A DNA stretch of 24,067 nt, taken from a virus. Positions 6,962-13,924 of the stretch are shown one piece after another. The first letter of the stretch is position 1. Every line of letters begins with the position of its first letter. A program made the position numbers and the translations under genes. Where the stretch lies: positions 1 to 24,067 of IMG/VR virus record IMGVR_UViG_3300021093_000355; one strand, given 5' to 3'. Below the pieces are notes generated by a model. It was not told the DNA's origin, did no database searches, and saw nothing but the letters and a program-made list of their open reading frames with translations.

Positions 6962-7426
6962 TTAATTCTCTATAAATTTCTCTAAAGGAAGTGATGATAT
7001 AAATTCCCAATCTTCATTTTTCACTTCAAAAAAGAAATTATCAGCATTTTTAAAGATGTATCTATGAATGGTTTCATCAGGAAATCTTGCTACTTTATTT
7101 AGAACAGATTTTGCTAAAGCAGGTCTTAATTTGTCTCTAACATAATGTAAATTATGACCTAGAAAGGTATCTTTTCCTCTATCTACAGCATATACTAAAG
7201 GATAGATATCATAGCGCGGTAAAGTTTCCTTTAATTTAGGGTCATACTCAAAGAAATACATTTTTCCTGGCAATACCTCATCAGTAACATTTTTATAAAG
7301 ATAATCAAACACCTGTTTGCGATACCAGTCAGGATTTTTTGCTTTTCCTGCTGCTTCTTTGACAATATGTTTTTCTAGACCACCCTTTGGTGTTTTTTTG
7401 TCTTTACCGAAGCCTTTACCTGACAT
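6962..7426 (-). CDS. Conserved cyanophage hypothetical, 154 aa
   Basis: 154 aa between gp4 and gp48. The N-terminus is very basic (many Lys/Gly in the first 35 residues), then YRKQVFDYLYKNV, then a core with PGKMYFFEYDPKLKETLPRY followed by DIYPLVYAVDR and FLGHNLHYV. This aromatic YD..PL...GxNLHY pattern recurs in small proteins of marine myoviruses, but I know of no assigned function. It overlaps gp4 by 11 bases and abuts gp48, so it is co-expressed with virion-assembly genes and may be a head or tail completion factor. That role is inferred from position only. Confidence 0.72.
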   Translation of the reverse strand: MSGKGFGKDKKTPKGGLEKHIVKEAAGKAKNPDWYRKQVFDYLYKNVTDEVLPGKMYFFEYDPKLKETLPRYDIYPLVYAVDRGKDTFLGHNLHYVRDKLRPALAKSVLNKVARFPDETIHRYIFKNADNFFFEVKNEDWEFISSLPLEKFIEN

Positions 7427-7853
7427 TTAAGTGGTCTTCTGTGAGAATAAGAAATTCTAGTTGTCTATCAGCACACCATTCTCGTGCTGCTTCCCATTTT
7501 GCTTGATTTATCACATAAGTTGTCACTTCGTTGATATATCTTGGCGTCCTTCTTTTTTGTACTGCTGGTTCCGTTGTCTGTTTTTTTGGCTTTATTTCAA
7601 TCAAATATTTTTTAATTTGACCTGATTTATTTTTAATTTTAATATAAAAATCTACAAAATAACGATGATATTTACCATCTAGCGGCGAACGATATGGCAC
7701 AATAATCTCCTCACTGCCCCACTCAAGAATATTATCATTCAGATCACACCACTTCATGAATTTGAGTTCCCAGAGAGAGCGATAGAATACTTGTGTGGGG
7801 TTACCTCTGTATTTTTTAGGATTATTTGGAAGATACTTCCCAGAGTACGCCAT
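7416..7853 (-). CDS. 4: gp4 head-completion protein
   Basis: 145 aa (T4 gp4 has 150). The opening MAYSGKYLPNNPKKYRG and the block FYRSLWELKFMKWCDLND are typical of gp4 (gp50/65), needed to complete the filled head before tail joining. It carries a PD-(D/E)XK nuclease-like core: Glu in SLWELK, Asp in YFVDFYI and Glu-x-Lys in YLIEIKPKK, then an AKWEAAREWC helix; this resembles TnsA-like endonucleases. First gene of the minus-strand block; its ATG complement is at 7851-7853, and a CTAAATAA motif on the minus strand lies about 22 bases upstream. Confidence 0.9.
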   Translation of the reverse strand: MAYSGKYLPNNPKKYRGNPTQVFYRSLWELKFMKWCDLNDNILEWGSEEIIVPYRSPLDGKYHRYFVDFYIKIKNKSGQIKKYLIEIKPKKQTTEPAVQKRRTPRYINEVTTYVINQAKWEAAREWCADRQLEFLILTEDHLNVR

Positions 7854-7887
7854 AAATATATTAGAAGAATATCTTTATTTAGATTTA
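7852..7887. promoter_or_regulatory. Divergent intergenic gap with T4-late-like motifs on both strands
   Basis: Only 34 bases separate gp4 (-) from the gp54-like gene (+). ATAAATA at 7852-7858 on the plus strand matches the T4 late -10 core and would start transcripts about 25 bases before ATG 7888. On the minus strand CTAAATAA (complement of 7875-7882) is in the equivalent position for gp4. T4-like late promoters have no -35 box, which fits the tiny gap. This rests on motif matching alone. Confidence 0.55.
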
Positions 7888-8550
7888 ATGTCCACCTTAA
7901 CTAAAATACGAAGTTTATTTGAGACAGACCAAGGCGCTTCTTTATCTAATGAATATGAAGTGGAAGTTATACCTAATAGTACAAGAAATTCTCAATTATT
8001 AACTAATTTTGCTGAATTGAAATTCACTAATTTCAACGTTGCTGATGGTGCATACAAGAATATGATGTTACTATGTGATGAAGCATCATTGCCTGGTCAA
8101 TTTGCTGCCACGCAAGAAATTGACGGTTTGTATACAGGTAGACTTATTCAATATCCCCATGCAAGACTTTATAATGATTTTAGTTTAAGTTTTATTATGA
8201 CTAATAACGAATTGCCAATTAAATTTTTTGAAACTTGGTTTTACACCATTTTTCCTGAAAGAAGATTAAATGATGGTACAGCATTAGAGTATGTCAATAA
8301 GACATCAAGAGCAGAAAGAACAAATATTACTACTTTAAGTTATTATGATAATATCACAATGGATATTAAGGTAAAAAAGTTTAATAAAACAGCATATGCT
8401 GCCAATGGTAGAGTCACCTCTGAACATACCATGTACAGAGCATATCCATATAGTGTTGAGAGCACACCATTGGCATATGGACCATCGGTGCTAAATAAAT
8501 TAAGAGTGCAATTTCGTTATGAAAAGCACGTACAAGTTTATAAAACATGA
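7888..8550 (+). CDS. Tail-tube-like baseplate protein, probable gp54 tube initiator
   Basis: 220 aa from ATG 7888; in-frame starts further upstream lie within gp4 on the other strand and before the likely promoter. The centre has the tail-tube pattern: LPGQFAATQEIDGLYTGR, then IQYPHARLYNDFSLSFIMTN and LPIKFFETWFYTIFPE, and a final strand KLRVQFRYEKHVQVYK. This is the gp19/gp54 tube fold. Its place beside gp48 and gp26, and not next to the sheath gene, favours gp54, the initiator seated on the gp48 cap, although T4 gp54 is longer (320 aa). The gp54 name is an inference; the tube-like fold is better supported. Confidence 0.68.
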   Translation: MSTLTKIRSLFETDQGASLSNEYEVEVIPNSTRNSQLLTNFAELKFTNFNVADGAYKNMMLLCDEASLPGQFAATQEIDGLYTGRLIQYPHARLYNDFSLSFIMTNNELPIKFFETWFYTIFPERRLNDGTALEYVNKTSRAERTNITTLSYYDNITMDIKVKKFNKTAYAANGRVTSEHTMYRAYPYSVESTPLAYGPSVLNKLRVQFRYEKHVQVYKT

Positions 8551-8566
8551 CGAGGTTATTTAAAGT

Positions 8567-9280
8567 ATGTCATTGCCTAAGATTAATGTTCCTTTGCATG
8601 AACTGACTATCCCATCAACTGGTAAGAAAATTAAATATAGACCATTTGTGGTAAAAGAGGAAAAACTTCTTTTACTTGCAATGGAATCAGAAGATACAAA
8701 TGATATTACAAATACTATCATCCAAATAATTAATAATTGTGTTCAATCAAAAATAGATGTAGAAGAATTATCTACTTTTGATGTAGAATATATTTTTTTA
8801 AATATTAGATCTAAGTCTGTTGGAGAAGTATTGGAATTTGCTATTACTTGTCCAGACGATGGCGAAACTCAAGTAGAAGTAGAAATCAATATTGATGATA
8901 TCAAAATAATAGAAGAAAAAAATCACACTAATACTGTTGATCTGGAAAACGGATATTTTATTAAGATGAAATATCCGACTATGAAGTATATTATGGAGAA
9001 AAAAAATATTGACACTAAGAGTATCATTGACAGTACATTTGAATATGCTGTTGAGTGTATTGATCAAATTTATAATGAAGAAGAGGTCTGGACTTCTGCC
9101 GATTCAACCAAAAAAGAAATGGAAGAATTTGTGGAAAACTTAAATACAAAACAATATCAAAAACTTCAAGACTTTTTTAATACTATGCCTAGATTAAAGC
9201 ATAATGTTAAAATTACAAATCCAAAGACTGGTGTTGAAAGTGAGGTGACGATTGAGGGTCTCGCAAATTTTTTCGCATAG
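8567..9280 (+). CDS. 26: gp26-type baseplate hub assembly protein (zero-frame product)
   Basis: 237 aa (T4 gp26 has 208). The opening PKINVPLHELTIPSTGKKIK, then YRPFVVKEEKLLLLAMES, is the signature of the T4 baseplate gp26 family. The rest is acidic, ending in a short ITNPKTGVESEVTIEGLANFFA tail. In T4, gp26 acts with gp51 and gp28 in assembling the gp5-gp27-gp29 hub but is not required for the mature particle's structure in bulk. GAGG at 8552-8555 precedes the ATG. The last codons AAT TTT TTC form a -1 slippery site, so a fraction of ribosomes should make a longer fusion (see next entries). Role as a tail-assembly chaperone is inferred. Confidence 0.88.
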   Translation: MSLPKINVPLHELTIPSTGKKIKYRPFVVKEEKLLLLAMESEDTNDITNTIIQIINNCVQSKIDVEELSTFDVEYIFLNIRSKSVGEVLEFAITCPDDGETQVEVEINIDDIKIIEEKNHTNTVDLENGYFIKMKYPTMKYIMEKKNIDTKSIIDSTFEYAVECIDQIYNEEEVWTSADSTKKEMEEFVENLNTKQYQKLQDFFNTMPRLKHNVKITNPKTGVESEVTIEGLANFFA

Positions 9281-9306
9281 CAGTTTTCCAGAATAATCTG
9301 GAGAAC
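9268..9306 (+). promoter_or_regulatory. Programmed -1 ribosomal frameshift signal at the end of gp26
   Basis: The heptamer T TTT TTC occupies 9268-9274, with the zero-frame codons exactly AAT-TTT-TTC, which permits tandem -1 slippage. The zero-frame stop TAG follows at 9278-9280. After an 8-base spacer, GTTTTCCAGA (9283-9292) pairs with TCTGGAGAAC (9297-9306), ten pairs with one U-G wobble and an ATAA loop. Slippery site, spacer and stem match the known layout of stimulated -1 frameshifting, as in the lambda gpG/gpGT and related tail genes. Not tested experimentally here. Confidence 0.85.
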
Positions 9307-9456
9307 TATTATCGGTTAAATTTTAATCTCATGCAGCATCATAAATATTCTTTGACAGAAATAGAAGAAATGATACCATGGGAACGTGATGTTTACGTTC
9401 AATTGTTAGTTGAATTTATTCAAAAAGAAAACGCACGTAGAGCAGCACAACAATAA
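9274..9456 (+). CDS. Frameshift extension of gp26 (gp51-type small frame)
   Basis: After slippage at 9274 the -1 frame reads 60 codons to TAA 9454-9456, giving a fusion of about 296 aa. The extension contains KYSLTEIEEMIPWERDVYVQ, resembling the aromatic-acidic PWE/YE..(A/I) motif common in the second frame of phage tail-assembly chaperones. If it were an independent gene it would start at ATG 9331 (41 aa) with no Shine-Dalgarno sequence, and the open frame upstream of that ATG back to the slippery site would be unexplained. Small proteins at this place are usually named gp51 (baseplate hub assembly) in cyanophages; T4 gp51 is much longer, so I do not assert orthology. Its stop overlaps the next start (TAATG). 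Confidence 0.75.
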   Translation, partial: RIAVFQNNLENYYRLNFNLMQHHKYSLTEIEEMIPWERDVYVQLLVEFIQKENARRAAQQ

Positions 9457-11927
9457 TGCCAGCAACATCAGGAGCTAATCCAAGTCCACCAGGAGGTTCT
9501 AATCCTCCTGCGACTCCTCCTGCAACACAATCAGGTGTTACTCCACAGACTCAAACACCTCAAACACCTCAATCTCCTGGGTTGGATCCTAGTCCAAATC
9601 CTATTGTAAAAATTCAATCTGTTAATCCTCCACTGACTCCTGATCAAGTCATAGGGTTATATGATACGCCAGTTCCAAAATCTTATGTCCCCACTATAAA
9701 ACTCCAGGACATAAAGATTCCTAATGTTAAAAACAAAACACTTCAATCGCATCTGAAAGCAATTGAAGCAAAGATGATTGCAACTGAAAAGTTGATGAAG
9801 GATATTGTAAAACTTCAGAGACTGCAAATTATTACTGAAAAAGAAGTATATGAAAGGAAAAAAGAATTATATCAAAATACTTTTGAGGAATATTTACTTG
9901 ATAAAACAGTTGCATTTGAAAATGAAGATGACAAAAATAAAGATTGTACTTGTATTAATTTACCAAAACTTGCTGCAGCAGTTCCCGCAGCACCAGTAGG
10001 AGGAGCACCAACACCTCCAACACCACCAACACCACCCGATCCCCCTGCGCCCGCTCCCCCCAAGGCACAAACACGTACAAGAACACCAATATCTCAACCA
10101 TCAATTCCGTCCACTGAAGTTCCTGATTTTGTTAAGCGAGGGGCGGAGAGAACTGATAAACTTATGAGCATGATGGGTTTACTTGGCAAAAGTGCCCACC
10201 CAGCCCTCCAGGTGTTGGGTCAAACTGTTGGTGCTGCGGGAACGGCAGGATTCAGTCAAGCTTGGGCAAAAGCATGGTATCAACACTACATGAATGAAGA
10301 AAGAGAATATATTAAATATAAAATTAAACAAATTTTGAAACTTAAAGGAAAGGCAAGAGTTGGCGAATTAAACAATATAAAAATTGCAAAAGAGAAAGCA
10401 GCACAACATATTCAAACACCACAGGCACAAAAGGGATCGTACAATCCTAGTAAATATTGGAGAGAAGCACATCCATCCGCGGCTGGCGGAAGAAAATTAG
10501 AAGAATTTTTTCAAAGTATTCAAGGTGGTGGTGCAGAAATGAATCAATTTCTTGCCCAGAGTGATTACAATATTACCAGTAATATATTAAATGGTTTTGG
10601 TACTGATTATGGTGAAATGAGAACACGAACTACAGAAGAAGTTATAAAACGCACTAAATTTGATCCCAAACACATTACAGCCGAGAACCAAACTTTAGAT
10701 CAAACAGGTATTGACAAATTACAGAAACATGATCCAGGTATGCCTGCATCTCCGCCAGCACCTGCAGCAACTTCACCTAATAATTTTGCTTCTGGCGGTA
10801 TCCCTGGAGGTGGAGATTTAAAACTTTATGATGCTAAACCACAAACTGTACTAACGCCAGGATATAAACCATCTCCAGTCGTAAATCCTGCTGTTGACGG
10901 TGCTTGGGTACGTGGATCCCGCCAGTCAGCAAAAATAGCATCAAGTATTCCAGTAGGACCACATACTCCACTGCCACATCCAGGTTATGTGAGACCTCAA
11001 GGTGGATATATTCCAAGACCTAATTTAAGAGGTATGCCAGGTCCGTTGGGTAACCCTATGCCATGGGGATGGCAACCTACTTTACTTTCCAAAGGCGCTG
11101 TAGTATCTTCTGCTGCAAAAGCTTCTGGTGGGTTAACAGATTTAGAATTATATCATGCTCAGTCGCAAAATTATTTTAGAAAAGTTTCTAATGATATTCC
11201 CAAATATGGAGCTGGTGCTATGCTCAAATTCCTACCAGCTGGTATTAATTTGGCAAAACGAGGATTTAATGCGATAAGGGGTATTGCTGGTAAAGGCGGC
11301 GCTGGTAAAGGCGGCGCTGGTAAAGGCGGCGCTGGTGGATGGATGGGAGATCCTAATATGGTTAATCCATTTAGAAATCCAAAGCAATGGTGGAATTTAG
11401 GTAGAAATCAACGCATTCCAAATGAATCAACTGCAAGACTTAGAACCTTAATTAAAGATGATTTACAGCAAGTTGGTAAATTTAAAACTCCTACAGGTTA
11501 TAAAGGATTTAATCCTTGGTGGTCTTTCACAAAAGGTTTAGGAACTGGACCAACACCAATACAGAGACAACTTGTTGAAAGAATACTTCCAAGATTTGCA
11601 GGTAGAGTAATATCTGCACCTGTACTAGGAGACATGATTTCCCCACAAGGAACAAGTTATTATGATCAATTGTCTGGACCTAATGCTTACTACAATGCTC
11701 CTGGTTATAAAGGTCCAAGACCATCCGAAAGATTAGAAACTGCTCAAAACAATTTGAGAAATAATAATTCAAATAAAGCACCTAGTGTTGTTCCATTACC
11801 TCCAAATTACATTCAAATTCCAAGTAAAAAAGCAAAAGAAACTAAAGAAAATAAGACTATGTTAACACCTCCAGGTGTTGATTCTTCACGTACTATCTTT
11901 AGTATAGAGAGTGGTAATTATAAATGA
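9456..11927 (+). CDS. Large Pro-rich structural protein, candidate tape-measure/hub protein, 823 aa
   Basis: 823 aa, starting in a TAATG overlap with the recoded upstream frame. In order: Pro/Thr/Gln-rich N-terminus (residues 1-55), a helical charged segment (about 85-165, with KAIEAKMIATEKLMKDIVKL), a second Pro-rich hinge (about 180-215), Ala/Gly-rich hydrophobic helices near 240-280, a SGGI motif at residues 446-449, a long Gly/Pro-rich region, and three tandem AGKGG repeats from residue 611. No enzymatic motif is visible. The gene directly after a frameshifted chaperone pair is normally the tape measure in long-tailed phages, so that is my leading hypothesis; a cyanophage-specific hub or structural protein is the alternative. 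Its stop overlaps the next gene (ATGA at 11924-11927). Confidence 0.7.
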   Translation: MPATSGANPSPPGGSNPPATPPATQSGVTPQTQTPQTPQSPGLDPSPNPIVKIQSVNPPLTPDQVIGLYDTPVPKSYVPTIKLQDIKIPNVKNKTLQSHLKAIEAKMIATEKLMKDIVKLQRLQIITEKEVYERKKELYQNTFEEYLLDKTVAFENEDDKNKDCTCINLPKLAAAVPAAPVGGAPTPPTPPTPPDPPAPAPPKAQTRTRTPISQPSIPSTEVPDFVKRGAERTDKLMSMMGLLGKSAHPALQVLGQTVGAAGTAGFSQAWAKAWYQHYMNEEREYIKYKIKQILKLKGKARVGELNNIKIAKEKAAQHIQTPQAQKGSYNPSKYWREAHPSAAGGRKLEEFFQSIQGGGAEMNQFLAQSDYNITSNILNGFGTDYGEMRTRTTEEVIKRTKFDPKHITAENQTLDQTGIDKLQKHDPGMPASPPAPAATSPNNFASGGIPGGGDLKLYDAKPQTVLTPGYKPSPVVNPAVDGAWVRGSRQSAKIASSIPVGPHTPLPHPGYVRPQGGYIPRPNLRGMPGPLGNPMPWGWQPTLLSKGAVVSSAAKASGGLTDLELYHAQSQNYFRKVSNDIPKYGAGAMLKFLPAGINLAKRGFNAIRGIAGKGGAGKGGAGKGGAGGWMGDPNMVNPFRNPKQWWNLGRNQRIPNESTARLRTLIKDDLQQVGKFKTPTGYKGFNPWWSFTKGLGTGPTPIQRQLVERILPRFAGRVISAPVLGDMISPQGTSYYDQLSGPNAYYNAPGYKGPRPSERLETAQNNLRNNNSNKAPSVVPLPPNYIQIPSKKAKETKENKTMLTPPGVDSSRTIFSIESGNYK
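11286..11336 (+). repeat. Three tandem 15-bp units encoding AGKGG repeats
   Basis: The unit GCTGGTAAAGGCGGC occurs three times without mismatch (11286-11300, 11301-11315, 11316-11330), followed by a partial copy. It is in frame and encodes AGKGG x3 within the 823-aa protein. The perfect identity and the high G+C against an A+T-rich surrounding suggest recent slippage expansion. The copy number may vary between relatives. Confidence 0.9.
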
Positions 11928-13924
11928 TAAAACCAAAAAGTAGAATTGTACCTAAATTACAAAAAAGTAATTCTCCAAAATTTTCTATAGTTAATCAAAA
12001 AGTTATTCCTTTGATGGGAATAACTCATCATAATATACCTCAAATTGTTGATTTTAGAAAAGAAAAAATATTACCATTACCTACAGTACAAAAGATATCT
12101 CGTCATTATAAGTATACAAATAATTTCTATAAATTCATTAAAAGAATTGATCGTTATTTAGATAGTTTACAATACTTTTTGACTCGTATGAAAAAATTAT
12201 ACGAGTTATCTATTATTCAAAAAAAAATAATTCTTCACTCGGAAAAATCTGATCAACTATTGCGAACTTATAGAGCAAAAAGAGAAGTAAAAAAATTAAA
12301 AGAAGAAAAAGAAAAAAAATCTAGACCATCAATTAATTTGGGTGAAGATAAAGATCTTATAGGACTTCTTGCACTTTCTTTAGGTCTTATCGGTCGTAAA
12401 TCAGAACCATCGGCATCTGGTGGTGATGTTGCGTATGAACCAGTCTCTGGACAATTAATACCTAAAGGAAAAACAAATGCTGACATGATTAGTGGTTATC
12501 CTATTTCGTCTCCATTTGGACCGAGAACAGATCCAGTAACTGGTCAACGCAACAAACACCATGGTGGTATTGATGTCGGTGTTGATATAGGTACATTATT
12601 TGCACTGAAAGTTCCATCTCAAGTTGCATACGCTGGATGGCAAGATCCCTTAAACAAGAAAAAAGGTTATGGTTTGTTGGTTGATGTATATGTTCCTACA
12701 TTAGGGAAAATGTTTAGATTCGGACATTTATCATCAACTGCTGTCAGACCTGGAGAACTTGTACCAGCAGGTAAAGTATTAGGTAAATCTGGTGACACTG
12801 GTAAATCTACAGGACCTCATTTTCATATTGAAGTTCATACTGTAAAATCTTATGGTGATGCTATCAACAAGCGAGATTATGGAACTGAACCTCCTGGTAA
12901 TTTAATGAATTATGTTGTGCTGGGTGATACAGTTAAAAATGCTGATGGTGGTATTGAAACAAGGAATATAATGGTCGGTGAAGCGGATCCAGAATTTATT
13001 ATTCCAATGAGTCAAATGCCCATGTTTATTCAAGGAATAATAGAAGAAAAAATAAAATCTCTCAATCCTTATTATGACACTACAAAAGCATCAGCAAATA
13101 TTATAAAAACTTCTTTTGGGAGTGCTGATAAAAAGTATTCTGCTGGTGCTATAATTAAAGCAACTAATATAATTGAATATCATGAAGCACTGTCTTCATT
13201 TACTCCAGGCGATAATGATTACATTAAAAAGGGATTTACTAGTGTTGGAAAAAGTAAGACTAAATGGAGTTATGTAAAGTCAAATCCAAGAAAAAATATG
13301 ATTTTTCCGTATCAAAACACTGGTGATGTTCCCACTATTGGATGGGGAACTACTTATTATTTTGATACCAATAGTAAACCAGTAACTATGAGCGATCCTC
13401 CAATTTCTTTATATCGTGCAGATGCACTTTTGAAATCGTATGTTAATAAAAATATCTTGCCTGAATACTCTAGAGAATTTAAGTATTGGAATAAGTTTAG
13501 CGATTCACAAAAAGCATCTATAATGAGTTTGGGTTATAACTTAGGTAAGTATTGGGTTTATGGCACTAACTTTTACAGATTACTGCAAGATGGTAAAATT
13601 GCTGCAGCGGCAAAAGAAATACCTAATGATATACCTGATAGAAGAGCAGAAGAACGCAGACTGTTATTAACAGGACCTCAAATTATTCTGGGTCCGAAAA
13701 CGGTAGGTGAAGGGAGAGTTGGTAGTGGAATACCATTTATTCCTCCTTTCTTGTACAACTTGTTTAATAAACCTACTACTAAAAAAACAACAAGTTTAAA
13801 TAATATTGATCCTGCAGAACAAATGGAAGTTGCCAGATCTTATAGAAATAATTTTGATTTTGCTGATACTACTAATGAAATAATTGCTTTTTACAAACCA
13901 ACTGTTTACTATCCTGAGTCATGA
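11924..13924 (+). CDS. Tail-associated murein hydrolase: M23 peptidase plus GH24-like lysozyme domain, 666 aa
   Basis: 666 aa. Residues 1-140: basic leader and a Lys/Glu coiled coil, then a short hydrophobic IGLLALSLGLIG segment. An M23/LytM peptidase follows: HxxxD zinc ligands His213 and Asp217 (HHGGIDVG), His268 in FGHLSS and HxH at 299-301 (HFHIE); these cleave peptidoglycan cross-bridges. DGGI (341-344) and VGEADPEFIIP (351-361) resemble the C-terminal motif of tape-measure proteins. Residues from about 415 form a GH24 T4-lysozyme-like domain: Glu421, then YQNTGDVPTIGWG at 463-475 with Thr471; Asn465 sits where the catalytic Asp (T4L Asp20) is expected, and the gap from Glu421 is enlarged. 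It should open the host wall during injection. 4-bp overlaps on both sides. Confidence 0.85.
   Translation: MIKPKSRIVPKLQKSNSPKFSIVNQKVIPLMGITHHNIPQIVDFRKEKILPLPTVQKISRHYKYTNNFYKFIKRIDRYLDSLQYFLTRMKKLYELSIIQKKIILHSEKSDQLLRTYRAKREVKKLKEEKEKKSRPSINLGEDKDLIGLLALSLGLIGRKSEPSASGGDVAYEPVSGQLIPKGKTNADMISGYPISSPFGPRTDPVTGQRNKHHGGIDVGVDIGTLFALKVPSQVAYAGWQDPLNKKKGYGLLVDVYVPTLGKMFRFGHLSSTAVRPGELVPAGKVLGKSGDTGKSTGPHFHIEVHTVKSYGDAINKRDYGTEPPGNLMNYVVLGDTVKNADGGIETRNIMVGEADPEFIIPMSQMPMFIQGIIEEKIKSLNPYYDTTKASANIIKTSFGSADKKYSAGAIIKATNIIEYHEALSSFTPGDNDYIKKGFTSVGKSKTKWSYVKSNPRKNMIFPYQNTGDVPTIGWGTTYYFDTNSKPVTMSDPPISLYRADALLKSYVNKNILPEYSREFKYWNKFSDSQKASIMSLGYNLGKYWVYGTNFYRLLQDGKIAAAAKEIPNDIPDRRAEERRLLLTGPQIILGPKTVGEGRVGSGIPFIPPFLYNLFNKPTTKKTTSLNNIDPAEQMEVARSYRNNFDFADTTNEIIAFYKPTVYYPES

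Noticed and set aside
9331-9456. Independent 41-aa gene starting at ATG 9331
   Set aside because: There is no Shine-Dalgarno sequence before that ATG, and the same frame is open back to a perfect slippery heptamer, so frameshift expression explains it better. It cannot be fully excluded as a second start.
9872-10063. Gly-rich minus-strand frame within the 823-aa gene
   Set aside because: It is the reverse of the Pro-rich hinge codons (CCA/CCT read as Gly/Trp-type codons); composition artefact.
11286-11336. Tandem 15-bp repeats considered as an origin iteron or CRISPR-like element
   Set aside because: The period is a multiple of three, the repeats are in frame and encode AGKGG, and there are no spacers, so they are a coding repeat.
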